NCBI RefSeq assembly: GCF_910594005.1
Contig: NC_057845.1
Span: 1,674,001-1,738,000, forward strand
Direction: 5' to 3'
DNA: 64,000 nucleotides
Origin: Cervus elaphus
Taxonomy: Eukaryota; Chordata; Mammalia; Artiodactyla; Cervidae
Shown: positions 1 to 11,933 of the stretch, piece by piece
How positions within the stretch are numbered: the first letter of the stretch is position 1
How the letters are laid out: every line of letters begins with the position of its first letter
Position numbers and translations under genes: made by a program
The notes under the pieces: model-generated
Seen by the model: only the letters and a program-made list of their open reading frames with translations
Database searches by the model: none
What the model was told of the DNA's origin: nothing

Positions 1-795
1 TCAGGATCCCTCTAGCCTTGAAACAGTGTTCTTGGGGTTTCTCTGGAGTGCCATCAAGGAAATCAAGGCTCCTTTCATGTGTGATGTGCAACACGGAATT
101 GCTCTGCACGCAGTGCAGGGGAATCGGGCCTCATCTCGCGGCGAGGGGGAAGTCTCATGGTTTTTCTCGAGTTGTGGCGGGAACCTGGGGTATATTCTCG
201 AGTTACGACGGGGATGGCCTTTCCACACACGTGTTTGTTCCGCGACGTCAGGACTCCTGCCTAGTTGCGAGGGACAACTCGAGATTCTCCTCGAGGCTTG
301 GCAGGGCAATTGGGACGCCTCTCCAGCTGAGGCGGCAGACCAAGGGTCCCTTTCCACGTGGACAGGAATCCTGGGACTCCTATCAAGTTTCACGAGGAGT
401 CAGGCATCGTCTCCTTTGGCGGCACTGATCTCCGCGTACCTCTGGAGTTTTCAAAGAATGTGAGGCCTCCGGTCGCGATGAGGTGGGGAAGTAGGTCTTA
501 CTCTGTGGTCTCCACAGGGGATTCAGACATCCTTTCATCTTGGGAGATGCAAGACGAGCCTACATTCAAGTCACTGCAGGGATATCCGGCCTTATTTCGC
601 GTCAGGGCATCGCAGTGTCCATTCCACTTGAGGCCGCAAACTCAGGGTCCCTCTCACATACCTAGAGCTGAAAGAAGCCTCCTCTTGAGGTGCTTGTGGT
701 AGGGTGGTATTCCTCTGGATTCGAAGCCAGGGACTAACCCCTCATCTCGAGTTGATTTTTGGTCCACGGAGCTCTTTCGTGTTGCTACAGTGACC
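1..795 (+). repeat. Monomer M1, class A
   Basis: 795 bp; the class A one-base deletion is at cacgtggacagg near 355. The 3-prime end has gctgaaagaagcc, ggattcgaag and gggactaacccctc. M6 is the closest relative by shared variants. Confidence 0.95.
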
Positions 796-1591
796 TCAGG
801 ATCCCTCTAGCCTTGAAACAGTGTTCTTGGGGTTTCTCTGGAATGTCATCAAGGAAATCACGGCTCCTTTCATGTGTGATGTGCAACACGGAATTGCTCT
901 GCACGCAGTGCAGGGGAATCGGGCCTCATCTCGCAGCGAGGGGGAAGTCTCATGGTTTTTCTCGAGTTGCGGCGGGAACCTGGGGTATATTCTCGAGTTA
1001 CGACGGGGATGGCCCTTCCACCCACGTGTTTGTTCAGCGACGTCAGGACTCCTGCCTAGTTGCGAGGGACAACTCGGGATTCTCCTCGAGGCTGGGCAGG
1101 GCAATTGGGACGCCTCTTCATCTGTGACGGTAGACCAAGCCTCCCTTTCCAAGTGCCACAGGAATCCTGGGACTCCTATCAAGTTTCACGAGGAGTCAGG
1201 CATCGTCTCCTTTGGAGGCACTGATCTCCGCGTACCTCTGGAGTTTTCAAAGGATGTGAGGTCTCTGGTTGCGATGAGGTGGGGAACTAGGTCTTCCTCT
1301 GTGGTCTCCACAGGGGATTCAGACATCCTTTCGTCTTGGGAGATGCAAGACGAGCCTGCATTCAAGTCACTGCAGGGATATCCGGCCTTATTTCGCGTCA
1401 GGGCATTGCGGTGTCCATTCCACTTGAGGCCGCAAACTCAGGGTCCCTCTCACATACCTAGAGCTGAGAGAAGCCTCCTCTTGAGGTGCTTGTGGTAAGG
1501 TGGTATTCCTCTGGAGTCGAAGCCAGGGACTAACCTCTCATCTCGAGTTGATTTTTGGTCCACGGAGCTCTTTCGTGTGGCTACAGTGACC
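796..1591 (+). repeat. Monomer M2, class B
   Basis: B markers throughout. Private changes are aatgtcatc and aagtgccacagg. Unlike most B copies it reads cgaggagtc, not cgagtagtc, and shares ggtctctgg and gtcttcctc with M13. Confidence 0.95.
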
Positions 1592-2386
1592 TCAGGATCC
1601 CTCTAGCCTTGAAACAGTGTTCTTGGGGTTTCTCTGGAGTGCCATCAAGGAAATCAATGCTCTTTTCATGTGTGATGTGCAACACGGAATTGCTCTGCAC
1701 GCAGTGCAGGGGAATCGGGCCTCATCTCGCGGCGAGGGGGAAGCCTCATGGTTTTTCTCGAGTTGTGGCGGGAACCTGGGGTATATTCTCGAGTTACGAT
1801 GGGGATGGCCTTTCCACACACGTGTTTGTTCCGCGACGTCAGGACTCCTGCCTAGTTGCGAGGGACAACTCGGGATTCTCCTCGAGGCTTGGCAGGGCAA
1901 TTGGGACGCCTCTCCAGCTGAGGCGGCAGACCAAGGGTCCCTTTCCACGTGCACAGGAATCCTGGGACTCCTATCAAGTTTCACGAGTAGTCAGGCATCG
2001 TCTCCTTTGGAGGCACTGATCTCCGCGTACCTCTGGAGTTTTCAAAGGATGTGAGGCCTCCGGTCGCGATGAGGTGGGGAACTAGGTCTTTCTCTGTGGT
2101 CTCCACAGGGGATTCAGACATCCTTTCGTCTTGGGAGATGCAAGACGAGCCTGCATTCAAGTCACTGCAGAGATATCCGGCCTTATTTCGAGTCAGGGCA
2201 TCGTGGTGTCCATTCCACTTGAAGCCGCAAACTCAGGGTCCCTCTCACATACCTAGAGCTGAGAGAAGCCTCCTCTTGAGGTGCTTGTGGTAAGGTGGTA
2301 TTCCTCTGGAGTCGAAGCCAGGGACTAACCTCTCATCTCGAGTTGATTTTTGGTCCACGGAACTCTTTCGTGCTGCAACAGTGACC
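1592..2386 (+). repeat. Monomer M3, class A-prime
   Basis: 795 bp with cacgtgcacagg and acgatgggg. It lacks A's ctcgagattc (reads ctcgggattc). Private: caatgctctt, cacgagtagtc on an A background, cagagatatcc. Confidence 0.95.
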
Positions 2387-3181
2387 TCAGGATGCCTCTA
2401 GCCTTGAAACAGTGTTCTTGGGGTTTCTCTGGAGTGCCATAAAGGAAATCAAGGCTCCTTTCATGTGTGATGTGCAACACGGAATTGCTCTGCACGCAGT
2501 GCAGGGGAATCGGGCCTCATCTCGCGGCGAGGGGGAAGTCTCATGGTTTTTTCGAGTTGCAGCGAGAACCTGGGGTATATTCTCGAGTTACGACGGGGAT
2601 GGCCCTTCCACACACGTGTTTGTTCAGCGACGTCAGGACTCCTGCCTAGTTGCGAGGGACAACTCGGGATTCTCCTCGAGGCTGGGCAGGGCAATTGGGA
2701 CGCCTCTTCATCTGTGACGGTAGACCAAGCCTCCCTTTCCACGTGCGACAGGAATCCTGGGACTCCTATCAAGTTTCACGAGTAGTCAGGCATCGTCTCC
2801 TTTGGAGGCACTGATCTCCGCGTACCTCTGGAGTTTTCAAAGGATGTGAGGCCTCCGGTCGCGATGAAATGGGGAACTAGGTCTTTCTCTGTGGTCTCCA
2901 CAGGGGATTCAGACATCCTTTCATCTTGGGAGATGCAAGACGAGCCTGCATTCAAGTCACTGCAGGGATATCCGGCCTTATTTCGCGTCAGGGCATCACA
3001 GTGTCCATTCCACTTGAGGCCGCAAACTCAGGGTCCCTCTCACATAGCTAGAGCTGAGAGAAGCCTCCTCTTGCGGTGCTTGTGGTAAGGTGGTATTCCT
3101 CTGGAGTCGAAGCCAGGGACTAACCTCTCATCTCGAGTTGATTTTTGGTCCACGGAACTCTTTCGTGCTGCAACAGTGACC
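2387..3181 (+). repeat. Monomer M4, class B core with C-like 5-prime end
   Basis: 795 bp. The 5-prime part has cataaagg and the one-base deletion ttttttcgag seen in M12 and M18, then ttgcagcgagaacc. From ggctgggcagg onward it is B, with cgagtag, gatgaaatgg and cacatagctag. Confidence 0.94.
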
Positions 3182-3977
3182 TTAGGATCGCTCTAACCTT
3201 GAAACAGTGTTCTTGGGGTTTCTCTGGAGTGCCATAAAGGAAATCAAGGGTCCTTTCATGTGTGATGTGCAACACGGAATTGCTCTGCACGCAGTGCAGG
3301 GGAATCGGGCCTCATCTCGCGGCGAGGGGGAAGTCTCATGGTTTTTCTCGAGTTGCGGCGAGAACCTGGGGTATATTCTCGAGTTACGACGGGGATGGCC
3401 CTTCCACACACGTGTTTGTTCAGCGACGTCAGGACTCCTGCCTAGTTGCGAGGGACAACTCGGGATTCTCCTCGAGGCTTGGCAGGGCAATTGGGACGCC
3501 TGTCCAGCTGAGGTGGGAGACCAAGGGTCCCTTTCCACGTGCCACAGGAATCCTGGGACTCCTATCAAGTTTCACGAGGAGTCAGGCATCGTCTCCTTTG
3601 GAGGCACTGATCTCCGCGTCCCTCTGGAGTTTTCCAAGGATGTGAGGCCTCGGGTCGCGATGAGGTGGGGAACTAGGTCTTTCTCTGTGGTCTCCACAGG
3701 GGATTCAGACATCCTTTCGTCTTGGGAGATGCAAGACGAGCCTGCATTCAAGTCACTGCAGGGATATCCGGCATTATTTCGCGTCAGGGCATCGCGGTGT
3801 CCATTCCACTTGAGGCCGCAAACTCAGGGTCCCTCTCACATACCTAGAGCTGAGAGAAGCCTCCTCTTGAGGTGCTTGTGGTAAGGTGGTATTCCTCTGG
3901 AGTCGAAGCCAGGGACTAACCTCTCATCTCGAGTTGATTTTTGGTCCACGGAGCTCTTTCGTGTGGCTACAGTGACC
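3182..3977 (+). repeat. Monomer M5, class C
   Basis: Starts ttaggatcgctctaacc with cataaagg and aagggtcc, plus gcggcgagaacc, cctgtccagc, gaggtgggag and the private ctccgcgtccc and cctcgggtcgcg. Confidence 0.95.
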
Positions 3978-4772
3978 TCAGGATCCCTCTAGCCTTGAAA
4001 CAGTGTTCTTGGGGTTTCTCTGGAGTGCCATCAAGGAAATCAAGGCTCTTTTCATGTGTGATGTGCAACACGGAATTGCTCTGCACGCAGTGCAGGGGAA
4101 TCGGGCCTCATCTCGCGGCGAGGGGGAAGTCTCATGGTTTTTCTCGAGTTGTGGCGGGAACCTGGGGTATATTCTCGAGTTACGACGGGGATGGCCTTTC
4201 CACACACGTGTTTGTTCCGCGACGTCAGGACTCCTGCCTAGTTGCGAGGGACAACTCGAGATTCTCCTCGAGGCTTGGCAGGGCAATTGGGACGCCTCTC
4301 CAGCTGAGGCGGCAGACCAAGGGTCCCTTTCCACGTGGACAGGAATCCTGGGACTCCTATCAAGTTTCACGAGGAGTCAGGCATCGTCTCCTTTGGCGGC
4401 ACTGATCTCCGCGTACCTCTGGAGTTTTCAAAGAATGTGAGGCCTCCGGTCGCGATGAGGTGGGGAAGTAGGTCTTACTCTGTGGTCTCCACAGGGGATT
4501 CAGACATCCTTTCATCTTGGGAGATGCAAGCCGAGCTGGCATATAAGTCACTGCAGGGATATCCGGCCTTATTTCGCGTCAGGGCATCGCAGTGTCCATT
4601 CCACTTGAGGCCGCAAACTCAGGGTCCCTCTCACATACCTAGAGCTGAAAGAAGCCTCCTCTTGAGGTGCTTGTGGTAGGGTGGTATTCCTCTGGAGTCG
4701 AAGCCAGGGACTAACCCCTCATCTCGAGTTGATTTTTGGTCCACGGAGCTCTTTCGTGTTGCTACAGTGACC
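3978..4772 (+). repeat. Monomer M6, class A
   Basis: 795 bp with all A markers. A private cluster near 4528 reads gcaagccgagctggcatata, where other A copies have gcaagacgagcctacattca. Confidence 0.95.
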
Positions 4773-5568
4773 TCAGGATCCCTCTAGCCTTGAAACAGTG
4801 TTCTTGGGGTTTCTCTGGAATGCCATCAAGGAAATCACGGCTCCTTTCATGTGTGATGTGCAACACGGAATTGCTCTGCACGCAGTGCAGGGGAATCGGG
4901 CCTCATCTCGCAGCGAGGGGGAAGTCTCATGGTTTTTCTCGAGTTGCGGCGGGAACCTGGGGTATATTCTCGAGTTACGACGGGGATGGCCCTTCCACCC
5001 ACGTGTTTGTTCAGCGACGTCAGGACTCCTGCCTAGTTGCAAGGGACAACTCGGGATTCTCCTCGAGGCTGGGCAGGGCAATTGGGACGCCTCTTCATCT
5101 GTGACGGTAGACCAAGCCTCCCTTTCCACGTGCGACAGGAATCCTGGGACTCCTATCAAGTTTCACGAGTAGTCAGGCATCGTCTCCTTTGGAGGCACTG
5201 ATCTCCGCGTACCTCTGGAGTTTTCAAAGGATGTGAGGCCTCCGGTCGCGATGAAATGGGGAACTAGGTCTTTCTCTGTGGTCTCCACAGGGGATTCAGA
5301 CATCCTTTCATCTTGGGAGATGCAAGACGAGCCTGCATTCAAGTCACTGCAGGGATATCCGGCCTTATTTCGCGTCAGGGCATCACAGTGTCCATTCCAC
5401 TTGAGGCCGCAAACTCAGGGTCCCTCTCACATAGCTAGAGCTGAGAGAAGCCTCCTCTTGAGGTGCTTGTGGTAAGGTGGTATTCCTCTGGAGTCGAAGC
5501 CAGGGACTAACCTCTCATCTCGAGTTGATTTTTGGTCCACGGAGCTCTTTCATGTTGCTACAGTGACC
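4773..5568 (+). repeat. Monomer M7, class B
   Basis: B markers with ttgcaaggg, cgagtagtc, gatgaaatgg and cacatagctag. The tail has ctttcatgttgc. It completes an A-B dimer with M6. Confidence 0.95.
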
Positions 5569-6364
5569 TCAGGATCCCTCTAGCCTTGAAACAGTGTTCT
5601 TGGGGTTTCTCTGGAGTGCCATCAAGGAAATCAAGGTTCCTTTCATGTGTGATGTGCAACACGGAATTGCTCTGCACGCAGTGCAGGGGAATCGGGCCTC
5701 ATCTCACGGCGAGGGGGAAGTCTCATGGTTTTTCTCGAGTTGCGGCGGGAACCTGGGGTATATTCTCGAGTTACGACGGGGATGGCCCTTACACCCACAT
5801 GTTTGTTCAGCAACGGCAGGACTCCTGCCTAGTTGCGAGGGACAACTCGGGATTCTCCTCGAGTCTTGGCAGGGCAATTGGGACGCCTCTCCAGCTGAGG
5901 CGGGAGACCAAGGGTCCCTTTCCACGTGCCACAGGAATCCTGGGACTCCTATCAAGTTTCACGAGGAGTCAGGCATCGTCTCCTTTGGAGGCACTGATCT
6001 CCTCGTACCTCTGGAGTTTTCAAAGGATGTGAGGCCTCTGGTCGCGATGAGGTGGGTAACTAGGTCTTTCTCTGTGGTCTCCACAGGGGATTCAGACATC
6101 CTTTCGTCTTGGGAGATGCAAGACGAGCCTGCATTCAAGTCACTGCAGGGATATCCGGCCTTATTTCGCGTCAGGGCATCGCGGTGTCCATTCCACTTGA
6201 GGCCGCAAACTCAGGGTCCCTCTCACATGCCTAGAGCTGAGAGAAGCCTCCTCTTGAGGTGCTTGTGGTTAGGTGGTATTCCTCTGGAGTCGAAGCCATT
6301 GACTAACCTCTCATCTCGAGTTGATTTTTGGTCCACGGAGCTCTTTCGTGTGGCTACAGTGACC
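5569..6364 (+). repeat. Monomer M8, class D
   Basis: D markers plus aaggttcc, ctcacggcg, cttacacccacatg and gcaacggcagg. At the 3-prime end taa becomes tta (gtggttagg), which removes the usual frame stop, and agccattgac appears. Confidence 0.95.
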
Positions 6365-7160
6365 TCAGGATCCCTCTAGCCTTGAAACAGTGTTCTTGGG
6401 GTTTCTCTGGAGTGCCATCAAGGAAATCAAGGCTCCTTTCATGTGTGATGTGCAACACGGGATTGCTCTGCACGCAGTGCAGGGGAATCGAGCCTCATCT
6501 CGCGGCGAGGGGGAAGTCTCATGGTTTTTCTCGAGTTGCGGCGGGAACCTGGGGTATATTCTCGAGTTACAACGGGGATGGCCCTTCCACACACGTGTTT
6601 GTTCAGCTACGTCAGGACTCCTGCCTAGTTGCGAGGGACAACTCGGGATTCTCCTCGAGGCTTGGCAGGGCAATTGGGACGCCTCTCCAGCTGAGGCGGG
6701 AGACCAAGGGTCCCTTTCCACGTGCCACAGGAATCCTGGGACTCCTATCAAGTTTCACGAGGAGTCAGGCATCGTCTCCTTTGGAGGCACTGATCTCCGC
6801 ATACCTCTGGAGTTTTCAAAGGATGTGAGGCCTCCGGTCGCGATGAGGTGGGGAACTAGGTCTTTCTCTGTGGTCTCCACAGGGGATTCAGACATCCTTT
6901 CATCTTGGGAGATGCAAGACGAGCCTGCATTCAAGTCACTGCAGGGATATCCGGCCTTATTTCGCGTCAGGGCATCGCAGTGTCCATTCCACTTGAGGCC
7001 GCAAAATCAGGGTCCCTCTCACATACCTAGAGTTGAGAGAAGCCTCCTCTTGAGGTGCTTGTGGTAAGGTGGTATTCCTCTGGAGTCGAAGCCAGGGACT
7101 AACCTCTCATCTCGAGTTGATTTTTGGTCCTCGGAGCTCTTTCGTGTTGCTACAGTGACC
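6365..7160 (+). repeat. 31-bp subrepeat substructure (shown in M9)
   Basis: Cutting this 796-bp monomer every 31 bases keeps similar blocks in register: ctcgagttgcggcgggaac, then ctcgagttacaacggggat, then cacgtgtttgttcagc, gcctagttgcgagggac, ctcgaggcttggcaggg, ctccagctgaggcggga, and so on, each ending in a pyrimidine-rich tail such as ggactcct. The register gives 25 blocks of 31 bp (one reads better as 32) plus a 20-base remainder, total 796. Alignment drifts by a few bases in the second half, where blocks start cttgaggtgc, ctggagtcga and ctcgagttga. This is the expected make-up of the 31-bp-based ruminant satellite I family; the partial last block suggests that the monomer arose by amplification with a non-integral junction. 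Confidence 0.85.
6365..7160 (+). repeat. Monomer M9, class E
   Basis: All E markers: gttacaacgg, cagctacg, ccgcatacc, gcaaaatcag, agagttgag. Also cacgggattgc and atcgagcc. Private tail: tggtcctcgg. Confidence 0.95.
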
Positions 7161-7956
7161 TCAGGATCCCTCTAGCCTTGAAACAGTGTTCTTGGGGTTT
7201 CTCTGGAGTGCCATCAAGGAAATCAAGGCGCCTTTCATGTGTGATGTGCAACACGGAATTGCTCTGCACGCAGTGTAGGGGAATCGGGCCTCATCTCGCG
7301 GCGAGGGGGAAGTCTCATGGTTTTTCTCGAGTTGCGGCGGGAACCTGGGCTATATTATCGAGTTACGATGCGTATGGCCCTTCCACCCACGTGTTTGTTC
7401 AGCGACGTCAGGACTCCTGCCTAGTTGCAAGGGACAACTCGGGATTCTCCTCGAGGCTTGGCAGGGCAATTGGGACGCCTCTCCAGCTGAGGCGGGAGAC
7501 CAAGGGTTCCTTTCCACGCGCCACAGTAATCCTGGGACTCCTATCAAGTTTGACGAGAAGTCAGGCATTGGCTCCTTTGTAGGCACTGATCTCCGCGTAC
7601 CTCTGGAGTTTTCAAAGAATGTGAGGCCCCCGGTCGCGATGAGATGGGGAACTAGGTCTTTCTCTGTGGTCTCCGCAGGGGATTCAGACATCCTTTCATC
7701 TTGGGAGATGCAAGACGAGCCTGCATTCAAGTCACTGCAGGGATATCCGGCCTTATTTCGAGTCAGGGCATCGCGGTGTCCATTCCATTTGAGGCCGCAA
7801 ACTCAGGGTCCCTCTCACATAGCTAGAGCTGAGAGAAGCCTTCTCTTGAGGTGCTTGTGGTAAGGTGGTATTCCTCTGGAGTCGAAGTCAGGGACTAACC
7901 TCTCATCTCGAGTTGATTTGTGGTCCACGGAGCTCTTTCATGTTGCTACAGTGACC
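7161..7956 (+). repeat. Monomer M10, class F
   Basis: F markers with aaggcgcc and the private ctttgtaggc, where other F copies have tttggaggc. The tail has gaagtcaggg and gatttgtgg, which precede H-class starts. Confidence 0.95.
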
Positions 7957-8752
7957 TCAGGATACCTCTAGCCTTGAAACAGTGTTCTTGGGGTTTCTCT
8001 GGAGTGCCATCAAGGAAATCAAGGCTCCTTTCATGTGTGATGTGCAACACGGAATTGCTCTGCACACAGTGCAGGGGAATCGGGCCTCATCTCGCGGCGA
8101 GGGGGAAGTCTCATGGTTTTTCTCGAGTTGCGGCGGGAACCTGGGGTATATTCTCGAGTTACGACGGGGATGGCCCTTCCACACACGTGTTTGTTCAGCG
8201 ACGTCAGGACTCCTGCCTAGTTGCGAGGGACAACTCGGGATTCTCCTCGAGGCTGGGCAGGGCAATTGGGACGCCTCTTCATCTGTGACGGTAGACCAAG
8301 CCTCCCTTTCCACGTGCGACAGGAATCCTGGGACTCCTATCAAGTTTCACGAGTAGTCAGGCATCGTCTCCTTTGGAGGCACTGATCTCCGTGTACCTCT
8401 GGAGTTTTCAAAGGATGTGAGGCCTCCGGTCGCGATGAAATGGGGAACTAGGTCTTTCTCTGTGGTCTCCACAGGGGATTCAGACATCCTTTCATCTTGG
8501 GAGATGCAAGACGAGCCTGCATTCAAGTCACTGCAGGGATATCCGGCCTTATTTCGCGTCAGGGCATCACAGTGTCCATTCCACTTGAGGCCGCAAACTC
8601 AGGGTCCCTCTCACATAGCTAGAGCTGAGAGAAGCCTCCTCTTGAGGTGCTTGTGGTAAGGTGGTATTCCTCTGGAGTCGAAGCCAGGGACTAACCTCTC
8701 ATCTCGAGTTGATTTTTGGTCCACGGAACTCTTTCGTGCTGCAACAGTGACC
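7957..8752 (+). repeat. Monomer M11, hybrid H/B
   Basis: The 5-prime third is class H (aggatacctc, gcacacagtg). From ggctgggcagg it is B (tcatctgtgacggtag, cgagtagtc, gatgaaatgg, cacatagctag). The switch lies between about 8180 and 8250. Confidence 0.93.
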
Positions 8753-9546
8753 TTAGGATCGCTCTAACCTTGAAACAGTGTTCCTGGGGTTTCTCTGGAG
8801 TGCCATAAAGGAAATCAAGGGTCCTTTCATGTGTGATGTGCAACACGGAATTGCTCTGCACGCAGTGCAGGGGAATCGGGCCTCATCTCGCGGCGAGGGG
8901 GAAGTCTCATGGTTTTTTCGAGTTGCGGCGAGAACCTGGGGTATATTCTCGAGTTACGACGGGGATGGCCCTTCCACACACGTGTTTGTTCAGCGACGTC
9001 AGGACTCCTGCCTAATTGCAAGGGACAACTCGGGATTCTCCTCGAGGCTTGGCAGGGCAATTGGGACGCCTCTCCAGCTGAGGTGGGAGACCAAGGGTCC
9101 CTTTCCACGTGCCACAGGAATCCTGGGACTCATATCAAGTTTCACGAGGAGTCAGGCATCATCTCCTTTGGAGGCACTGATCTCCGCGTACCTCTGGCTT
9201 TTTCAAAGGATGTGAGGCCTCCGGTCGCGATGAGGTGGGGAACTAGGTCTTTCTCTGTGGTCTCCACAGGGGATTCAGACATCCTTTCGTATTGGGAGAT
9301 GCAAGACGAGCCTGCATTCAAGTCACTGCAGGGATATCCGGCCTTATTTCGAGTCAGGCCATCGTGGTGCCTATTCGACTGGAGGCTGCAAACTCAGGGT
9401 CCCTCTCACATACCTAGAGCTGAGAGAAGCCTCCTCTTGAAGTGCTTGTGGTAAGGTGGTATTCCTCTGCAGTCGAAGCCAGGGACTCACCTCTCATCTC
9501 GAGTTGATTTTTGGTCCACGGAGCTCTTTCGTGTTGCTACAGTGAC
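8753..9546 (+). repeat. Monomer M12, class C
   Basis: 794 bp. C start; ttttttcgag deletion; cctaattgcaagg; tctggctttttc. Near 9356 a dense cluster reads ggccatcgtgg then ctattcgactgg and aggctgc, shared only with M43. The end lacks one c (agtgactcagg). Confidence 0.94.
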
Positions 9547-10342
9547 TCAGGATCCCTCTAGCCTTGAAACAGTGTTCTTGGGGTTTCTCTTGAATGCCAT
9601 CAAGGAAATCACGGCTCCTTTCATGTGTGATGTGCAACACGGAACTGCTCTGCACGCAGTGCAGGGGAATCGGGCCTCATCTCGCAGCGAGGGGGAAGTC
9701 TCATGGTTTTTCTCGAGTTGCGGCGGGAACCTGGGGTATATTCTCGAGTTACGACGGGGATGGCCCTTCCACCCACGTGTTTGTTCAGCGACGTCAGGAC
9801 TCCTGCCTAGTTGCGAAGGACAACTCGGGATTCTCCTCGAGGCTGGGCAGGGCAATTGGGACGCCTCTTCATCTGTGACGGTAGACCAAGCCTCCCTTTC
9901 CACGTGCCACAGGAATCCTGGGACTCCTATCAAGTTTCACGAGGAGTCAGGCATCGTCTCCTTTGGAGGCACTGATCTCCGCGTACCTCTGGAGTTTTCA
10001 AAGGATGTGAGGTCTCTGGTCGCGATGAGGTGGGGAACTAGGTCTTCCTCTGTGGTCTCCACAGGGGATTCAGACATCCTTTCGTCTTGGGAGATGCAAG
10101 ACGAGCCTGCATTCAAGTCACTGCAGGGATATCCGGCATTATTTCGCGTCAGGGCATCGCGGTGTCCATTCCACTTGAGGCCGCAAACTCAGGGTCCCTC
10201 TCACATACCTAGAGCTGAGAGAAGCCTCCTCTTGAGGTGCTTGTGGTAAGGTGGTATTCCTCTGGAGTCGAAGCCAGGGACTAACCTCTCATCTCGAGTT
10301 GATTTTTGGTCCACGGAGCTCTTTCGTGTGGCTACAGTGACC
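9547..10342 (+). repeat. Monomer M13, class B
   Basis: B markers with tcttgaatgcc, ggaactgctc and ttgcgaagg. The second half follows M2: ccacaggaatcc with cgaggagtc, ggtctctgg, gtcttcctc. Confidence 0.95.
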
Positions 10343-11137
10343 TCAGGATCCCTCTAGCCTTGAAACAGTGTTCTTGGGGTTTCTCTGGAGTGCCATCAAG
10401 GAAATCAAGGCTCTTTTCATGTGTGATGTGCAACACGGAATTGCTCTGCACGCAGTGCAGGGGAATCGGGCCTCATCTCGCGGCGAAGGGGAAGTCTCAT
10501 GGTTTTTCTCGAGTTGTGGCGGGAACCTGGGGTATATTCTCGAGTTACGATGGGGATGGCCTTTCCACACACGTGTTTGTTCCGCGACGTCAGGACTCCT
10601 GCCTAGTTGCGAGGGACAACTCGAGATTCTCCTCGAGGCTTGGCAGGGCAATTGGGACGCCTCTCCAGCTGAGGCGGCAGACCAAGGGTCCCTTTCCACG
10701 TGCACAGGAATCCTGGGACTCCTATCAAGTTTCACGAGGAGTCAGGCATCGTCTCCTTTGCAGGCACTGATCTCCGCGTACCTCTGGAGTTTTCAAAGGA
10801 TGTGAGGCCTCCGGTCGCGATGAAATGGGGAACTAGGTCTTTCTCTGTGGTCTCCACAGGGGATTCAGACATCCTTTCATCTTGGGAGATGCAAGACGAG
10901 CCTGCATTCAAGTCACTGCAGGGATATCCGGCCTTATTTCACGTCAGGGCATTGCGGTGTCCATTCCACTTGAGGCCGCAAACTCAGGGTCCCTCTCACA
11001 TACCTCGAGCTGAGAGAAGCCTCCTCTTGAGGTGCTTGTGGTAAGGTGGTATTCCTCTGGAGTCGAAGCCAGGGACTAACCTCTCATCTCGAGTTTATTT
11101 TTGGTCCACGGAGCTCTTTCGTGTGGCTACAGTGACC
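10343..11137 (+). repeat. Monomer M14, class A-prime
   Basis: 795 bp; cacgtgcacagg and acgatgggg. Private: gcgaagggg, ctttgcaggc, ttcacgtcagg and gagtttattt. The 3-prime end carries gatgaaatgg, gcattgcgg and acctcgagc, as in M22. Confidence 0.95.
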
Positions 11138-11933
11138 TCAGGATCCCTCTAGCCTTGAAACAGTGTTCTTGGGGTTTCTCTGGAGTGCCATCAAGGAAAT
11201 CAAGGCTCTTTTCATGTGTGATGTGCAACACGAAATTGCTCTGCACGCAGTGCAGGGGAATCGGGCCTCATCTCGCGGCGAGGGGGAAGTCTCATGGTTT
11301 TTCTCGAGTTGCGGCGGGAACCTGGGGTATATTCTCGAGTTACGACGGGGATGGCCCTTCCACCCACGTGTTTGTTCAGCGACGTCAGGACTCCTGCCTA
11401 GTTGCGAGGGACAACTCGGGATTCTCCTCGAGTCTTGGCAGGGCAATTGGGACGCCTCTCCAGCTGAGGCGGGAGACCAAGGGTCCCTTTCCTCATGCCA
11501 CAGGAATCCTGGGACTCCTATCAAGTTTCACGAGGAGTCAGGCATCGTCTCCTTTGGAGGCACTGATCTCCTCGTACCTCTGGAGTTTTCAAAGGATGTG
11601 AGGCCTCTGGTCGCGATGAGGTGGGTAACTAGGGCTTTCTCTGTGGTCTCCACAGGGGATTCAGACATCCTTTCGTCTTGGGAGATGCAAGACGAGCCTG
11701 CATTCAAGTCACTGCAGGGATATCCGGCCTTATTTCGCGTCAGGGCATCGCGGTGTCCATTCCACTTGAGGCCGCAAACTCAGGGTCCCTCTCACATGCC
11801 TAGAGCTGAGAGAAGCCTCCTCTTGAGGTGCTTGTGGTTAGGTGGTATTCCTCTGGAGTCGAAGCCATTGACTAACCTCTCATCTCGAGTTGATTTTTGG
11901 TCCACGGAGCTCTTTCGTGTGGCTACAGTGACC
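11138..11933 (+). repeat. Monomer M15, class D
   Basis: D markers including gtggttagg and agccattgac. Private: cacgaaattgc, cctcatgccac, agggctttc. The 5-prime end is A-like (aaggctctt) and lacks M8's acatgtttg block. Confidence 0.95.

Noticed and set aside
3207..3884. Recurrent 225-codon forward frame starting at a GTG in each monomer
   Set aside because: It is broken at different points in different units (gagtagtc in several B copies, gttatgacgg in G copies, gtgtagggg in F, gggcatagcgg in M40). It depends on a GTG start and overlaps open frames in other phases and on the other strand. No domain, signal or codon bias is visible.
3978..4370. Antisense frame of 128-130 codons repeated in most monomers
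   Set aside because: It mirrors the same repeat DNA, is truncated or extended by single changes between units, and the composition (Pro, Ser, Arg, Cys-rich) is that of G+C-rich non-coding repeat.
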